A DNA stretch of 64,000 nucleotides from Arthrobacter sp. AQ5-06 (lineage in GTDB: Bacteria > Actinomycetota > Actinomycetes > Actinomycetales > Micrococcaceae): positions 1 through 64,000 of the forward strand of contig NZ_QMKP01000002.1 of the NCBI RefSeq assembly GCF_003287955.1, in the 5' to 3' direction. Below the pieces are notes generated by a model. It saw nothing but the letters and a program-made list of their open reading frames with translations, was not told the origin of the DNA and made no database searches. Below, in pieces: positions 28,517 to 38,187 of the stretch (position 1 is the first letter of the stretch; the number at the start of each line of letters is the position of its first letter). The position numbers and the translations under genes were made by a program.

Positions 28517-28851
28517 AGCTTCCGGTACATCACGTGCAGGCCCACGTATCCCAGCGTGGGGTGATTGAACGCCTCGGGGATGGTGGCACGGATTTCGAAG
28601 CCGATGCCCTGCCAGGCAGCCACCGCGCGGACATTGCTTTCCACCACGGCGTTGAACTGCGTGGCCCGGAAGCCCGCGTCCCGTGCCGCCGCCAGGGAGT
28701 AGGCGCACAGTGCCCGTGCCACGAACGTCAAGCCGGACCGGATGACGGGCTCCAGCAGGGCCCACATGCCGGGCCAGTCGGCGTCCGTGGCGTGTCGGAT
28801 CAGGTATTCTGCGGAACTGGGCCGAGTGGTGGCTGCGTTCACACGCGCCAC
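28513..28851 (-). pseudogene. GNAT acetyltransferase, internally deleted
   Basis: 112 aa against about 165 for the family. The N-terminus YLIRHATDADWPGMWALLEPVIRSG is the start of a typical GNAT, and the C-terminus FNAVVESNVRAVAAWQGIGFE the end of one. The middle, which should hold strands 2-4 and the acetyl-CoA Q/RxxGxG/A loop, is absent: SGLTF runs straight into VARALCAYSLAA. The frame is intact, so a short protein may be made, but it should not bind acetyl-CoA in the usual way. The start codon lies 110 bases from mshA, divergent. Confidence 0.6.
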
Positions 28852-28961
28852 GTTAGCAGCAGGTCACGTGCCGGGAGGCCGCCCGGGAGCGGCTGGAGTA
28901 GTGTTTTACCGAGTGGGCAACAGCGGGGCCCACGCCGCGCCAGCGGTGGGAAGGAGAAGCC

Positions 28962-30227
28962 ATGACATTGATCCGCAGGGTCGCGTTACTCTCCCTCCAT
29001 ACCTCCCCGATGGAGCAGCCAGGCTCCGGCGACGCCGGCGGGATGAACGTCTACATCCGGGAGCTGGCCTCTGCGCTCGCCGAGACAGGCGTGGAGGTGG
29101 AGATCTTTACGCGCTCCACGTCAGCCAAGCAGGCCGCCGTCGAACATCCGGACCCCGGCGTGTGCGTCCACAACGTCCTGGCCGGGCCGCCGCGGAAGAT
29201 CCCCAAGGAAGAACTCCCGGCACTGCTCCACAGCATGGTGGCCGAGATCGAGCAGATCCGCCGGCGCCAGCCGCACGGCCGCTATGACGTCATCCATTCG
29301 CATTATTGGGTGTCCGGGATCGCCGGCCTGGAGCTCTCCGAGCTCTGGGGCGTGCCGCTAGTCCACACTATGCACACCATGGCCAAGGTCAAAAACCTCC
29401 TGCTGGAGTCCGGCGAACAGCCCGAGCCGCGGCGGCGCGAAGAGGGCGAGCACCGGATCGTCGACGGCGCCGCCCGCCTGATCGCCAACACCAACGCCGA
29501 GGCCGAAGAGCTGGTGTCCCACTACGGCGCCGATTACGACCGCATCGATGTGGCGCCGCCGGGGGTGGACCTCAGCACCTTCACACCCGCGTTCCGGGCG
29601 CGGTCCCGGGCGGAGCGGGGTGTTTCGCCGGAGACGTTCCATTTGGTCTTCGCCGGCCGGATCCAGCGGCTGAAGGGCCCGCAGGTCCTGCTCAAGGCCG
29701 CGGCCCTGCTGCGGACCCGGCGCCCCGAGATCGATCTCCGGCTCACCATCCTGGGTGCCCTCAGCGGGAACAAGGATTTCAACCTCCGGCACCTGATCGC
29801 GGAGTCTGGAATGGACGACGTCGTCACGCACCTTCCCCCGGTCAGCGCGGCTGACCTGGCGTCCTGGTTCCGGGCGGCCGACGTTGTGGTGATGCCTTCC
29901 TACAGCGAATCGTTCGGGCTGGTGGCCATTGAGGCGCAGGCCTGCGGGACGCCCGTGGTGGGCACCAGGGTGGGCGGACTGCCCCGCGCCATCTGCCATG
30001 GCCGGACCGGGCTGCTGGTGGACGGGCACCACGCCTCGGACTGGGCGGACGCGCTCGAAGCCCTGTACGGCGATCCGGACACCCGGGCCGACATGGGGCG
30101 GGCCGCGGCCATCCGGGCGGAGAACCTGGGCTGGCAGCGCACTGCCGCCATCACGCTCGAAACGTACCACACCACCGTCGAACAGCATCTGGGCCACCGG
30201 CTGATCCCGGCGGCCCCGGCACCGTAA
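28962..30227 (+). CDS. mshA: D-inositol-3-phosphate glycosyltransferase
   Basis: 421 aa GT4 family enzyme for the first step of mycothiol synthesis: it adds N-acetylglucosamine from UDP-GlcNAc to inositol 1-phosphate. Landmarks are [46 protein letters not shown] and the sugar-nucleotide EX7E region [21 protein letters not shown] 28962 has AAGGAG 6 bases ahead. ino1, which makes the inositol phosphate acceptor, lies 3 kb downstream on the other strand. Confidence 0.93.
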   Translation: MTLIRRVALLSLHTSPMEQPGSGDAGGMNVYIRELASALAETGVEVEIFTRSTSAKQAAVEHPDPGVCVHNVLAGPPRKIPKEELPALLHSMVAEIEQIRRRQPHGRYDVIHSHYWVSGIAGLELSELWGVPLVHTMHTMAKVKNLLLESGEQPEPRRREEGEHRIVDGAARLIANTNAEAEELVSHYGADYDRIDVAPPGVDLSTFTPAFRARSRAERGVSPETFHLVFAGRIQRLKGPQVLLKAAALLRTRRPEIDLRLTILGALSGNKDFNLRHLIAESGMDDVVTHLPPVSAADLASWFRAADVVVMPSYSESFGLVAIEAQACGTPVVGTRVGGLPRAICHGRTGLLVDGHHASDWADALEALYGDPDTRADMGRAAAIRAENLGWQRTAAITLETYHTTVEQHLGHRLIPAAPAP

Positions 30228-30280
30228 GCGGCGGGCAGCCGCCGTCGGCCTTAGTACCCGCCCCCAACCAAAGGACAAGG

Positions 30281-31963
30281 ATGTCTGAACGGAATTCCCT
30301 CAGCGACCTCGAGATCGCACGGCAGGCCACCATGAGGCCCATCGAGGAGATTGCAGCTGCCGCGGGCATCAACGCCGCCGCGCTGGAACTGTACGGGCGG
30401 TACAAGGCGAAAGTTGATCCGGCACGGCTGACTGCTTCCGCGCCGGCCGGGAAAGTGGTGCTGGTCTCGGCGATGTCGCCCACGCCCGCTGGTGAGGGGA
30501 AGTCCACCACCACGGTGGGGCTCGCTGATGCGCTGGCCCGGGCCGGGCACAAGGTGATGATCGCGCTGCGGGAACCCTCACTGGGCCCCATCCTCGGCAT
30601 GAAGGGGGGCGCCACCGGCGGCGGCTACTCCCAGGTGCTGCCCATGGACGAGATCAACCTGCACTTCACCGGTGATTTCCATGCCGTGACTTCGGCGAAC
30701 AATGCCCTGATGGCGCTCGTGGACAACCACATCTATCAGGGCAACGAGCTGAACATCGACCCCCGGCGGATGACGTTCAAACGCGTCCTGGACATGAATG
30801 ACAGGTCGCTCCGCGAGGTCGTCATCGGCCTCGGCGGGCCCACCCAGGGTGTCCCCCGGCAGGACGGCTTCGACATCACGGTGGCTTCGGAGATCATGGC
30901 GGTTTTCTGCCTGGCCACCAGCCTGGCTGACCTCCGCGAGCGCCTGGGCCGGATCACGTTCGGCTACACGTACTCCCGGGTTCCGGTCACCGTGGCGGAC
31001 CTCGGCGTCCAGGGCGCCCTGACCCTGCTCCTGAAGGAAGCCATCAAGCCCAACCTGGTGCAGTCCATTGCCGGCACTCCCGCGCTGGTGCACGGCGGCC
31101 CGTTCGCCAATATCGCGCACGGCTGCAATTCGCTGATAGCCACCCAGACGGCGCGGCGGCTCGCGGACATCGTGGTCACCGAGGCCGGCTTCGGCGCCGA
31201 CCTGGGCGCGGAGAAGTACATGGACATCAAGGCGCGGATCGCTGACGTGGCGCCGTCCGCCGTCGTGGTTGTGGCCACCGTCCGCGCGCTCAAGATGCAC
31301 GGCGGCGTGCCCAAGGACCGGCTGACTGAGCCGGACCTTGAGGCGCTGCAGGCCGGCGTCGCGAATCTGCGGCGGCACGTGCACAACGTGGAGAAGTTCG
31401 GGGTGGCGCCAGTGGTGGCCATCAACAGGTTTTCGTCCGACACCGCAGAGGAGCTGGACTGGCTGCTGGAATGGTGTGCCGCGGAGGGGGTCCAGGCCGC
31501 GGTGGCGGACGTCTGGGGCCGGGGCGGCGGCGGCGATGGCGGCGACGAGCTGGCGGCGAAGGTGGCGGCCGCGGTTGCTGCGCCGAACAGCTTCCACCAT
31601 CTGTATCCCTTGGACCTGCCTGTGGAGGAGAAGATCCGGACCATAGCGCAGGAGATCTACGGGGCCGACGGCGTGGACTTCTCTGTCCCTGCCCTGAAGC
31701 GCCTGGCTGACATCGAAAAGAACGGCTGGTCCGGGCTGCCGGTCTGCATGGCCAAGACCCAGTACTCCTTTACGGATGACGCCTCCCGGCTGGGGGCTCC
31801 CAAAGGCTTCACCGTGCACGTCCGCGACCTCATCCCCAAGACCGGCGCGGGTTTCATCGTGGCCCTGACCGGTGCCGTCATGACGATGCCAGGCCTTCCA
31901 GCCGCCCCCGCCGCAATGCGCATGGACGTGGACGACGCCGGCAACCCAGTAGGCCTCTCCTGA
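30281..31963 (+). CDS. fhs: formate--tetrahydrofolate ligase
   Basis: 560 aa. It makes 10-formyl-THF from formate, THF and ATP for purine and one-carbon metabolism. The P-loop is [51 protein letters not shown] and [16 protein letters not shown] are all characteristic. Full length. ATG follows AAAGGACAAGG. It is 53 bases after mshA and could share its message. A 59-bp palindromic element follows the stop. Confidence 0.97.
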   Translation: MSERNSLSDLEIARQATMRPIEEIAAAAGINAAALELYGRYKAKVDPARLTASAPAGKVVLVSAMSPTPAGEGKSTTTVGLADALARAGHKVMIALREPSLGPILGMKGGATGGGYSQVLPMDEINLHFTGDFHAVTSANNALMALVDNHIYQGNELNIDPRRMTFKRVLDMNDRSLREVVIGLGGPTQGVPRQDGFDITVASEIMAVFCLATSLADLRERLGRITFGYTYSRVPVTVADLGVQGALTLLLKEAIKPNLVQSIAGTPALVHGGPFANIAHGCNSLIATQTARRLADIVVTEAGFGADLGAEKYMDIKARIADVAPSAVVVVATVRALKMHGGVPKDRLTEPDLEALQAGVANLRRHVHNVEKFGVAPVVAINRFSSDTAEELDWLLEWCAAEGVQAAVADVWGRGGGGDGGDELAAKVAAAVAAPNSFHHLYPLDLPVEEKIRTIAQEIYGADGVDFSVPALKRLADIEKNGWSGLPVCMAKTQYSFTDDASRLGAPKGFTVHVRDLIPKTGAGFIVALTGAVMTMPGLPAAPAAMRMDVDDAGNPVGLS

Positions 31964-31991
31964 CCCTCCCTCCTACTCCCCTTTCCGCGGT

Positions 31992-32050
31992 TTGCTCTAT
32001 CACTTTTCGCTCTCATTCCGGCGGTTTAGCGACCAAAACTGATAGCGCAA
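31992..32050. repeat. 59-bp palindromic element, copy B
   Basis: The left arm TTGCTCTATCACTTTTCGCT and the right arm end GACCAAAACTGATAGCGCAA match copies A and C, but the left arm has drifted, so this copy pairs less well. It sits 28 bases after fhs and about 48 ahead of the DUF559-type gene. Confidence 0.8.
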
Positions 32051-32097
32051 GAGGGGGTGTGGATAACTTCTGCGGGCGGCAGCGGCTTCGGGCAACA

Positions 32098-33024
32098 ATG
32101 GTGCACATGCGCCCATCCTCGCCCCTGCCGACTCATCTTTCTTCCGTCCCGTTCACTGTCCATGAGGCGCGGGCCGCGGGTCTGAGCAACGGCAGGCTCC
32201 GCTCGTCAGACCTTGCCTCGGAGGGACGGTTGCTCTACCTGCCGACTGGCTGGGACTTTGAAATTCGGGAGTTGGCCAGAGCGCTCTCGGCAGCCACCCC
32301 GGGCGCATGGATCTCGCATCTGACCGCCGCAGTTTTGCTCGGACTCTGGCTTCCGACATGGTTCCGAGACTGCCGCGAACTCCATCTGAGCAAGCCCAGG
32401 ACATTACCGCCCGTACGGCGCAAGGGCGTAGTGGGCCACACCGTCCTGGCCTTTGACCAGGAGGTCATGGAGCTGGACGGGATGCGAATCTCCACACCGG
32501 CCCGGACCTGGCTTGACCTTGCCGGCATCCTCCCGCTGGAGGATCTGGTAGCCGTGGGTGACCAGTTGGTCCGTCAGCCCCGGCCCGGCCTCGAAGACCG
32601 CTTGGAGCCTTGGTCAACGCTTCCAGAGCTGCACGAAATGCTGAAGAGGCACCCGAAGCTTAAGGGCATCGTGAAGGCCAGGGAGGCTGCAGAGCTCATC
32701 CGCCACGGCTCAGATTCTGCACCGGAGACCTTTCTGCGCCTGGCCCTGACTGCTGCAGGCCTTCCCGAACCGGAACTGCAACTGCGGGTTGTGGAGGATG
32801 ACCCGTATTCGCCGGCGGCAGACCTGGGATATCGCGCACAACGGATCGCCATCCAGTACGACGGCGGCCAGCACCTGACCCGCGAGCAGCAGTCGCGCGA
32901 TAATCGCCGCGACGAATCATTCAATGCTGCCGGCTGGAGGTACTTCAAATTCAACGCGGACGATCTCGCGCAGAACTTCCGCCGTGCCGTCGTCCAGGTC
33001 CGGATTGCGGTCCAGTCCCGTTAA
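32098..33024 (+). CDS. DUF559/Vsr-fold protein with AbiEi-like N-terminus
   Basis: 308 aa. The N-terminal ~180 residues resemble the winged-helix and linker of AbiEi-type proteins (TVHEARAAGLSNGRLRSSDL, ISTPARTWLDLAG). The C-terminus is a Vsr/DUF559 nuclease-like fold with PETFLRLAL, a central Asp in ADLGYRAQRIAIQYDGGQH, and QQSRDNRRDE. Such genes are common and multi-copy in Arthrobacter; their function is not established. The start is uncertain: ATG at 32098 or 32107, neither with a good ribosome site. The gene is bracketed by two copies of the 59-bp palindrome. Confidence 0.7.
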   Translation: MVHMRPSSPLPTHLSSVPFTVHEARAAGLSNGRLRSSDLASEGRLLYLPTGWDFEIRELARALSAATPGAWISHLTAAVLLGLWLPTWFRDCRELHLSKPRTLPPVRRKGVVGHTVLAFDQEVMELDGMRISTPARTWLDLAGILPLEDLVAVGDQLVRQPRPGLEDRLEPWSTLPELHEMLKRHPKLKGIVKAREAAELIRHGSDSAPETFLRLALTAAGLPEPELQLRVVEDDPYSPAADLGYRAQRIAIQYDGGQHLTREQQSRDNRRDESFNAAGWRYFKFNADDLAQNFRRAVVQVRIAVQSR

Positions 33025-33031
33025 AAGCCAG

Positions 33032-33090
33032 TTGCCCTATCACTTTTGGTCGCCAAACCCGAGGTTTGGGGACCAAAAGTGATAGAGCAA
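33032..33090. repeat. 59-bp palindromic element, copy C
   Basis: The best-preserved copy: TTGCCCTATCACTTTTGGTC opens the left arm and GACCAAAAGTGATAGAGCAA closes the right; the 28-base arms differ at two positions around a 3-base loop. It starts 8 bases after the DUF559-type stop and lies between convergent genes. Confidence 0.9.
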
Positions 33091-33105
33091 CCAGAAAGGA
33101 AGTGG

Positions 33106-34191
33106 TTAGCGCTCGAGGTCTCCGCGGATGAAGGCCTCTACCTTTTCACGGGCGAGGTCGTCGTTGAACTGCTCCGGCGGGGACTTCATGAAGTAGCTCG
33201 AGGCGGAGAGCAGCGGGCCGCCGATGCCGCGGTCGAGGCCGATCTTGGCAGCACGGATGGCGTCGATGATCACGCCCGCGGAGTTGGGTGAGTCCCATAC
33301 TTCGAGCTTGTATTCCAGTGACACGGGTGCGTCACCGAAGTTGCGGCCCTCGAGGCGGACGAAGGCCCACTTGCGGTCGTCGAGCCACTGGACGTAGTCG
33401 GACGGGCCGATGTGGACGTTGCGCGGTGCAATGTCGGCTTCAACGTTGGACGTCACGGCCTGTGTCTTGGAGATCTTCTTGGACTCGAGGCGGTCGCGCT
33501 CCAGCATGTTCTTGAAGTCCATGTTGCCGCCGACGTTCAGCTGGTAGGTGCGGTCCAGTGTGACGCCGCGGTCTTCGAAGAGCTTGGCCATAACGCGGTG
33601 CGTGATGGTCGCACCGATCTGGCTCTTGATGTCATCGCCCACGATCGGGACGCCGGCCGCGGTGAACTTGTCGGCCCATTCCTTGGTGCCGGCGATGAAC
33701 ACGGGGAGGGCGTTGACGAACGCCACACCGGCGTCGATGGCAGCCTGCGCGTAGAAGTGGGCAGCATCCTCGGAGCCAACCGGGAGGTAGCAGACCATAA
33801 CGTCTGCCTTGGATTCGCGGAGCGCGGCGACGATGTCAACGGGCTCTTCGGCGGACTGCTCGATGGTCTCGAGGTAGTACTTGCCGAGCCCGTCGAGGGT
33901 GTGGCCGCGCTGGACGGTCACGCCTGTGGGGGGCACGTCGGCGATCTTGATGGTGTTGTTCTCGCTGGCCAGGATGGCGTCGGCGAGGTCCACGCCCACC
34001 TTCTTCCCGTCCACATCAAAAGCGGCAACAAACTGGACATCGTTGACGTGGTACTTGCCGAACTCCACGTGCATCAGACCCGGGATCGTGGCCTGGGGAT
34101 CGGCGTCGCGGTAGTAGTGCACACCCTGGACGAGCGAGGCGGCGCAGTTACCCACACCAACGATGGCAACACGAATCGGATTTGCAGACAC
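33106..34191 (-). CDS. ino1: inositol-3-phosphate synthase
   Basis: 361 aa actinobacterial myo-inositol-phosphate synthase. It turns glucose 6-phosphate into inositol 3-phosphate, precursor of mycothiol and phosphatidylinositol. [20 protein letters not shown] is the NAD site; [19 protein letters not shown] and [15 protein letters not shown] contain substrate-site residues. Full length for the group. It functionally pairs with mshA upstream. Confidence 0.96.
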   Translation of the reverse strand: MSANPIRVAIVGVGNCAASLVQGVHYYRDADPQATIPGLMHVEFGKYHVNDVQFVAAFDVDGKKVGVDLADAILASENNTIKIADVPPTGVTVQRGHTLDGLGKYYLETIEQSAEEPVDIVAALRESKADVMVCYLPVGSEDAAHFYAQAAIDAGVAFVNALPVFIAGTKEWADKFTAAGVPIVGDDIKSQIGATITHRVMAKLFEDRGVTLDRTYQLNVGGNMDFKNMLERDRLESKKISKTQAVTSNVEADIAPRNVHIGPSDYVQWLDDRKWAFVRLEGRNFGDAPVSLEYKLEVWDSPNSAGVIIDAIRAAKIGLDRGIGGPLLSASSYFMKSPPEQFNDDLAREKVEAFIRGDLER

Positions 34192-34347
34192 GGAACTCCT
34201 TCGAAGACAACTTCAGCCGCGGGGAGGTCAGTACCGGAAAGTACGACGGCGGCATGCTGGCAGTGCGCCATTCGGCGCCTTTTCATCTTACCCAACCAAG
34301 CGGGGGACGGGATTGTTCCCGGCCCCGCCAGTTGAAGCGTTACGTGG

Positions 34348-35385
34348 CTACTTCTGCTTCCACAGGTTGATGTCCGATTCCACGGCGAACTCGTCGATGG
34401 CATTAACCTCGTCGGCGGTGAAGTCCAGGTTGTTGATGGCGGACAGGGTGTCTTCCAGCTGTCGGACGCTGGAAGCGCCGACGAGTGCGGATGTCACGGA
34501 GGAACCCCTGCCCTGCTCGCGGAGAATCCAGGCAATGGCCATTTGCGCCAGGGTCTGGCCCCGGCCCTCGGCGATCCGGTGGAGCCCGCGCACGCGGTCC
34601 AGATTCTCGGCGGTGATCATGGCTGAGTCCAGGGACTTGTCCTGTGCCGCCCTGGAATCTGCGGGCACGCCGTTGAGGTAGCGGCCCGTGAGCATCCCCT
34701 GGGCCAGCGGCGAGAAGGCGATGCAGCCGGCGCCCACCTGCTCCAGGGCCTCGTAAAGGTTGGGGCTGCCGTTCTCGGTCCAGCGGTTCAGCATGGAGTA
34801 GCTGGGCTGGTGGATCAGCAGCGGCGTGCCCATTTCCTTCAGGATCCGGGCCGCTTCGAGGGTCTGCTCCGGGGTGTAGGACGAGATGCCGGCGTACAGG
34901 GCCTTGCCCGAGCGGACGGCCTGGTCCAGCGCGCCCATGGTCTCTTCCATCGGCGTTTCCGGGTCCGGCCGGTGGCTGTAGAAGATGTCCACGTAGTCCA
35001 GGCCCATGCGCTGCAGGGACTGGTCCAGGCTGGCCAGCAGGTACTTGCGGGAGCCCCAGTTGCCGTACGGCCCGGGCCACATGTCGTAGCCGGCCTTGCT
35101 GGAGATGATGAGTTCGTCGCGGTACGGCCTGAAGTCGTCCTTGAAGTGCCGGCCGAAGTTGGTCTCGGCGGTGCCGTAGGGCGGACCGTAGTTGTTGGCC
35201 AGATCGAAGTGGGTGACGCCCAGATCGAAGGCGCGGCGCAGGATGGCGCGCTGCACTTCGAAGGGCTTGTCGTCGCCGAAGTTGTGCCACAGGCCCAGGG
35301 AAATGGCCGGCAGCTTCAATCCGCTGTGTCCGACGCGGCGGTAGGGCATGGATTCATAGCGGGTTTCCGCGGGTGAATAAGTCAT
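34348..35385 (-). CDS. aldo/keto reductase, MgrA/YghZ-like
   Basis: 345 aa. NADPH-dependent TIM-barrel reductase. The catalytic Asp-Tyr part is FDLANNYGPPYGTAETNFG, the His lies in DIFYSHRPDPETPMEET, and the NADP-binding end is VTSALVGASSVRQLEDTL. The closest characterised type is L-glyceraldehyde 3-phosphate reductase. ATG 35385 (MTYSPAETRYESM) has AGGATGG 5 bases ahead; longer in-frame starts lack one. No operon partner. Confidence 0.9.
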   Translation of the reverse strand: MTYSPAETRYESMPYRRVGHSGLKLPAISLGLWHNFGDDKPFEVQRAILRRAFDLGVTHFDLANNYGPPYGTAETNFGRHFKDDFRPYRDELIISSKAGYDMWPGPYGNWGSRKYLLASLDQSLQRMGLDYVDIFYSHRPDPETPMEETMGALDQAVRSGKALYAGISSYTPEQTLEAARILKEMGTPLLIHQPSYSMLNRWTENGSPNLYEALEQVGAGCIAFSPLAQGMLTGRYLNGVPADSRAAQDKSLDSAMITAENLDRVRGLHRIAEGRGQTLAQMAIAWILREQGRGSSVTSALVGASSVRQLEDTLSAINNLDFTADEVNAIDEFAVESDINLWKQK

Positions 35386-35436
35386 ACGTTCCATCCTGCC
35401 ACCTGTGACCCACGCGACAGACCGCAAGGGGCATCG

Positions 35437-38094
35437 TTACGGCCCCGGAGCCGGCAGGGAATTTACGACGGCGGCAATCGACGTTTCGTACTGGGGCGCC
35501 TGCAGGTAGTCGCTGTGGCTCACCACGAGGAACTGGTACGTGAACGGATCCATCTCCTGCGCGTAAGGGTCCGTCCCAATGTTCTCGGCACCTCCCGGAC
35601 CCTGGTAGAGCACCGGAAAGCCGAGGTAATCGGTCTTGCGGTACAGGTTCACCCACCGGTGAGCGCCGGCGCCGAGGATGTGGCTGAGGTTCACCTCGAA
35701 CTGAACGCTCGGATCGCCCGTGACGATGCGCTCGTCGTCCGGGCTCCCTGCGGCGGTGAGTTTTATCCGCGCGACCGGAGCGGTGGCGAGGACGGCCGGC
35801 CCCAGGAGTTCAGGGAAGAAACGGCCAAAGTAGGATCTCAATTGGGTTCCGTAGGTCAGCAATCCGATCCGGTTGAAAGGCAGGTCAGGCCGCGTTGACT
35901 TCAAATGGAACAGCGCGCTGACGGCGATAACCGCCCCGAGGCTGTGCGCCGAGATCGCCACCATCCCTGTCTTGGCAGGCTGAGGTGCGCCGTCGGCGCC
36001 ATCCAGCCAGGCCGCGATCCTGGCGGCAAATTCGGGGACCGCCCGCTCGCCGTAGCTGGGAGGACCGAACGGATGGGCGGTCTTGGGCATAAAGCACATC
36101 AGATCCCAGAGGAGTGCCAGTGGCCGGGAGTTCGGCTTGGCCGACATCACGGCGAGCGCAACAATCGTGGCGCCAGCCGCAGCCAGGCCCAGGACTCCCA
36201 TGCTTTCGATAAGCCCATAGAGCCCAGCCACCGCGCCGGTATTCCACCAGTCCTTGAAAGTCCCCAGAATAAGGGCAGACAGCAGTCCCAGGAAAATGAG
36301 GATGGCCAGCAACGACACCACGGCCTCCGCCCGGTGAGCGAGGGAAGCGGTCCGCCGGGCCGCCACCAGTTTGCGGCCGGCTGCTTCCTGTTGCGGCAAG
36401 GGCGGAACAGCATCATAGGCGGACAGCAGTTCCGACACTGCGGCCTCCTGCGTATTCCACGTCATCGAACGCAATGCCCGCCACGTGCAAACTCCCCATG
36501 CGACGGCCCCCGCGACGATCACTGCCAGCAGCAGCCCGCTGAACAGCGAGAAGACCGACGGCGGTATCAGGACGTCGCCAGCCACGGACCCAAACCGCCA
36601 CATCCCGTCGTCCGTGGCAGCACGCCGCTCGAGGTTGCGCTGCAGCACGGTGGCAGCGGCCCCCACAATCGCGCAGCTCAGGATAGTCGCCGATCCCAAT
36701 GCGAGGGTGGAGAAGACAGCCGAGCCTTTGCCCCGCCAGCCGAGGGTCCGCTCGTCATAGCCCTGCCTTCGGAGCCAGCTCATGGTGAGGATCAGAACCA
36801 GCATCACGAACATGAGCCCGGCCGGGGCAGTGCCGAGTCCCAGCATGCGCGCTGCGCCGGGGACCCCGCCGTCGGGAGCCCCTGAAAGAACGGCGGCCAG
36901 CCCGGCCGCCAAGACGCTGATGATGGCTCCGCCGGCAATCGCGCCCATCCGTGATGAGCCGTCCCGGGAGGGCATGTCCGGATTGTCCGAGGACTTCCGG
37001 ACCGTCTCAATCCCCGCAAGCACCACCGCACCCGCCGCGACCAGCCATGCGGCCATCATTAAGATCCCGTCCAGGCCGATTCGCCCGGGCGCCAGCGGGA
37101 CGCACTCCGTGAAGAATGTGCCCACGCTTCCGCAGGCGACGCCGTCGATCCGTGTCCAGAGGCCGTCCCAGGCGATGATGGCGCCAACCGCGGCCAGCGA
37201 CGCCCACACGTGCAGCCACCCGTTGTAGCGGATCTCCTTCCGCGCTTCCCAGAGATTCCGGATCATCAGGGTGGGGAGCGCTGATATTTCCTCGCCACTT
37301 GTGCCGGCCACCATCGGAGCACCGTCACCGAGGTTCGGGCGAGGGTGGAACCGTGTCCGCGCCAGGTAGGCGATGGCTGCCAGGACGGCCACCGCCACGA
37401 CGGGTATCAGGGCGAGCAGGACGATGCGCTGGCCCCGGGTCCAGCCGGCCAGGCCGTCCAGGAAGGCCGGCAGCGCGGAGCAGACGCGGCGTTCCTGGTC
37501 CGGAACGTCGGCCGGAAAACACTGGACGGCGATCAGGTCCATGGAGACCACGGCCGCCGTCACCACAAAATAGAGGGTCAGGACCAGCGCGAACAGCCTG
37601 ATCCGTCCCGCGCCGTCGCGCCCGCGGGGCATCTCGACTGCGTAATCGATGCGCGGTTCCGCCTGCCCGGACATTGGATCGGCACCGGCCTGCTGCTTCA
37701 CGGCGGGCAGCGGCCGGCTCCAGTAGGCCGCATTGGTCAGCCCGAAAGGCATCAGCAGGAACCACGCCGTCCGGACTGCGGCATCGGCGATCCTGCCGGC
37801 CATACCTACCCCCGTGAAGCGCGCCAACCGGCCCCACGAATAGGCCTCCACCACGCGGGGGCTGCCACCGTTACCTGCGGTACCGGACGCGACGGCTCCA
37901 GCCCCGGCGCCCGCCTCAGGCTTAGCCCGGTAGAAGCCCGCGAGCTCGTCACCCCAGGCGAGCTCAACGTCGTCGGGCTTAAGCGACCGGTTGCCGGACC
38001 GGAGGAGCTCGTGGGGCGGGGTATTGCGGATGCCATGGATGCGGAGTTCAAGCGTGGCAGGAACCTTCGACGCGCTATCCACGCTGCCATCCAT
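35437..38094 (-). CDS. large membrane protein with hydrolase-like C-terminus
   Basis: 885 aa, no family recognised. The N-terminus has a soluble block starting ATLELRIHGIRNTPPHELL. Roughly ten hydrophobic segments follow between residues 180 and 660. Then comes a C-terminal alpha/beta hydrolase-like region with ISAHSLGAVIAVSAL near residue 715, an AxSxG nucleophile elbow as in lipases. This suggests a membrane-embedded lipase, esterase or thioesterase of unknown substrate. ATG 38094 is chosen for GGAGG 5 bases ahead; the open frame extends to 38124. It is single, convergent to nothing and unlinked to the tre genes that follow. Confidence 0.65.
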   Translation of the reverse strand: MDGSVDSASKVPATLELRIHGIRNTPPHELLRSGNRSLKPDDVELAWGDELAGFYRAKPEAGAGAGAVASGTAGNGGSPRVVEAYSWGRLARFTGVGMAGRIADAAVRTAWFLLMPFGLTNAAYWSRPLPAVKQQAGADPMSGQAEPRIDYAVEMPRGRDGAGRIRLFALVLTLYFVVTAAVVSMDLIAVQCFPADVPDQERRVCSALPAFLDGLAGWTRGQRIVLLALIPVVAVAVLAAIAYLARTRFHPRPNLGDGAPMVAGTSGEEISALPTLMIRNLWEARKEIRYNGWLHVWASLAAVGAIIAWDGLWTRIDGVACGSVGTFFTECVPLAPGRIGLDGILMMAAWLVAAGAVVLAGIETVRKSSDNPDMPSRDGSSRMGAIAGGAIISVLAAGLAAVLSGAPDGGVPGAARMLGLGTAPAGLMFVMLVLILTMSWLRRQGYDERTLGWRGKGSAVFSTLALGSATILSCAIVGAAATVLQRNLERRAATDDGMWRFGSVAGDVLIPPSVFSLFSGLLLAVIVAGAVAWGVCTWRALRSMTWNTQEAAVSELLSAYDAVPPLPQQEAAGRKLVAARRTASLAHRAEAVVSLLAILIFLGLLSALILGTFKDWWNTGAVAGLYGLIESMGVLGLAAAGATIVALAVMSAKPNSRPLALLWDLMCFMPKTAHPFGPPSYGERAVPEFAARIAAWLDGADGAPQPAKTGMVAISAHSLGAVIAVSALFHLKSTRPDLPFNRIGLLTYGTQLRSYFGRFFPELLGPAVLATAPVARIKLTAAGSPDDERIVTGDPSVQFEVNLSHILGAGAHRWVNLYRKTDYLGFPVLYQGPGGAENIGTDPYAQEMDPFTYQFLVVSHSDYLQAPQYETSIAAVVNSLPAPGP

Positions 38095-38187
38095 GACGGC
38101 CTCCATCGCCCGTACGCAAGTCACCGAGCCGCCTATTACGGCTGGTCAGTACGCGATTAGTACGCCCAGGCAACACCAGCGTCTACA

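Noticed and set aside
30578..31819. 413-aa minus-strand open frame
   Set aside because: Antisense to fhs, which is unmistakable.
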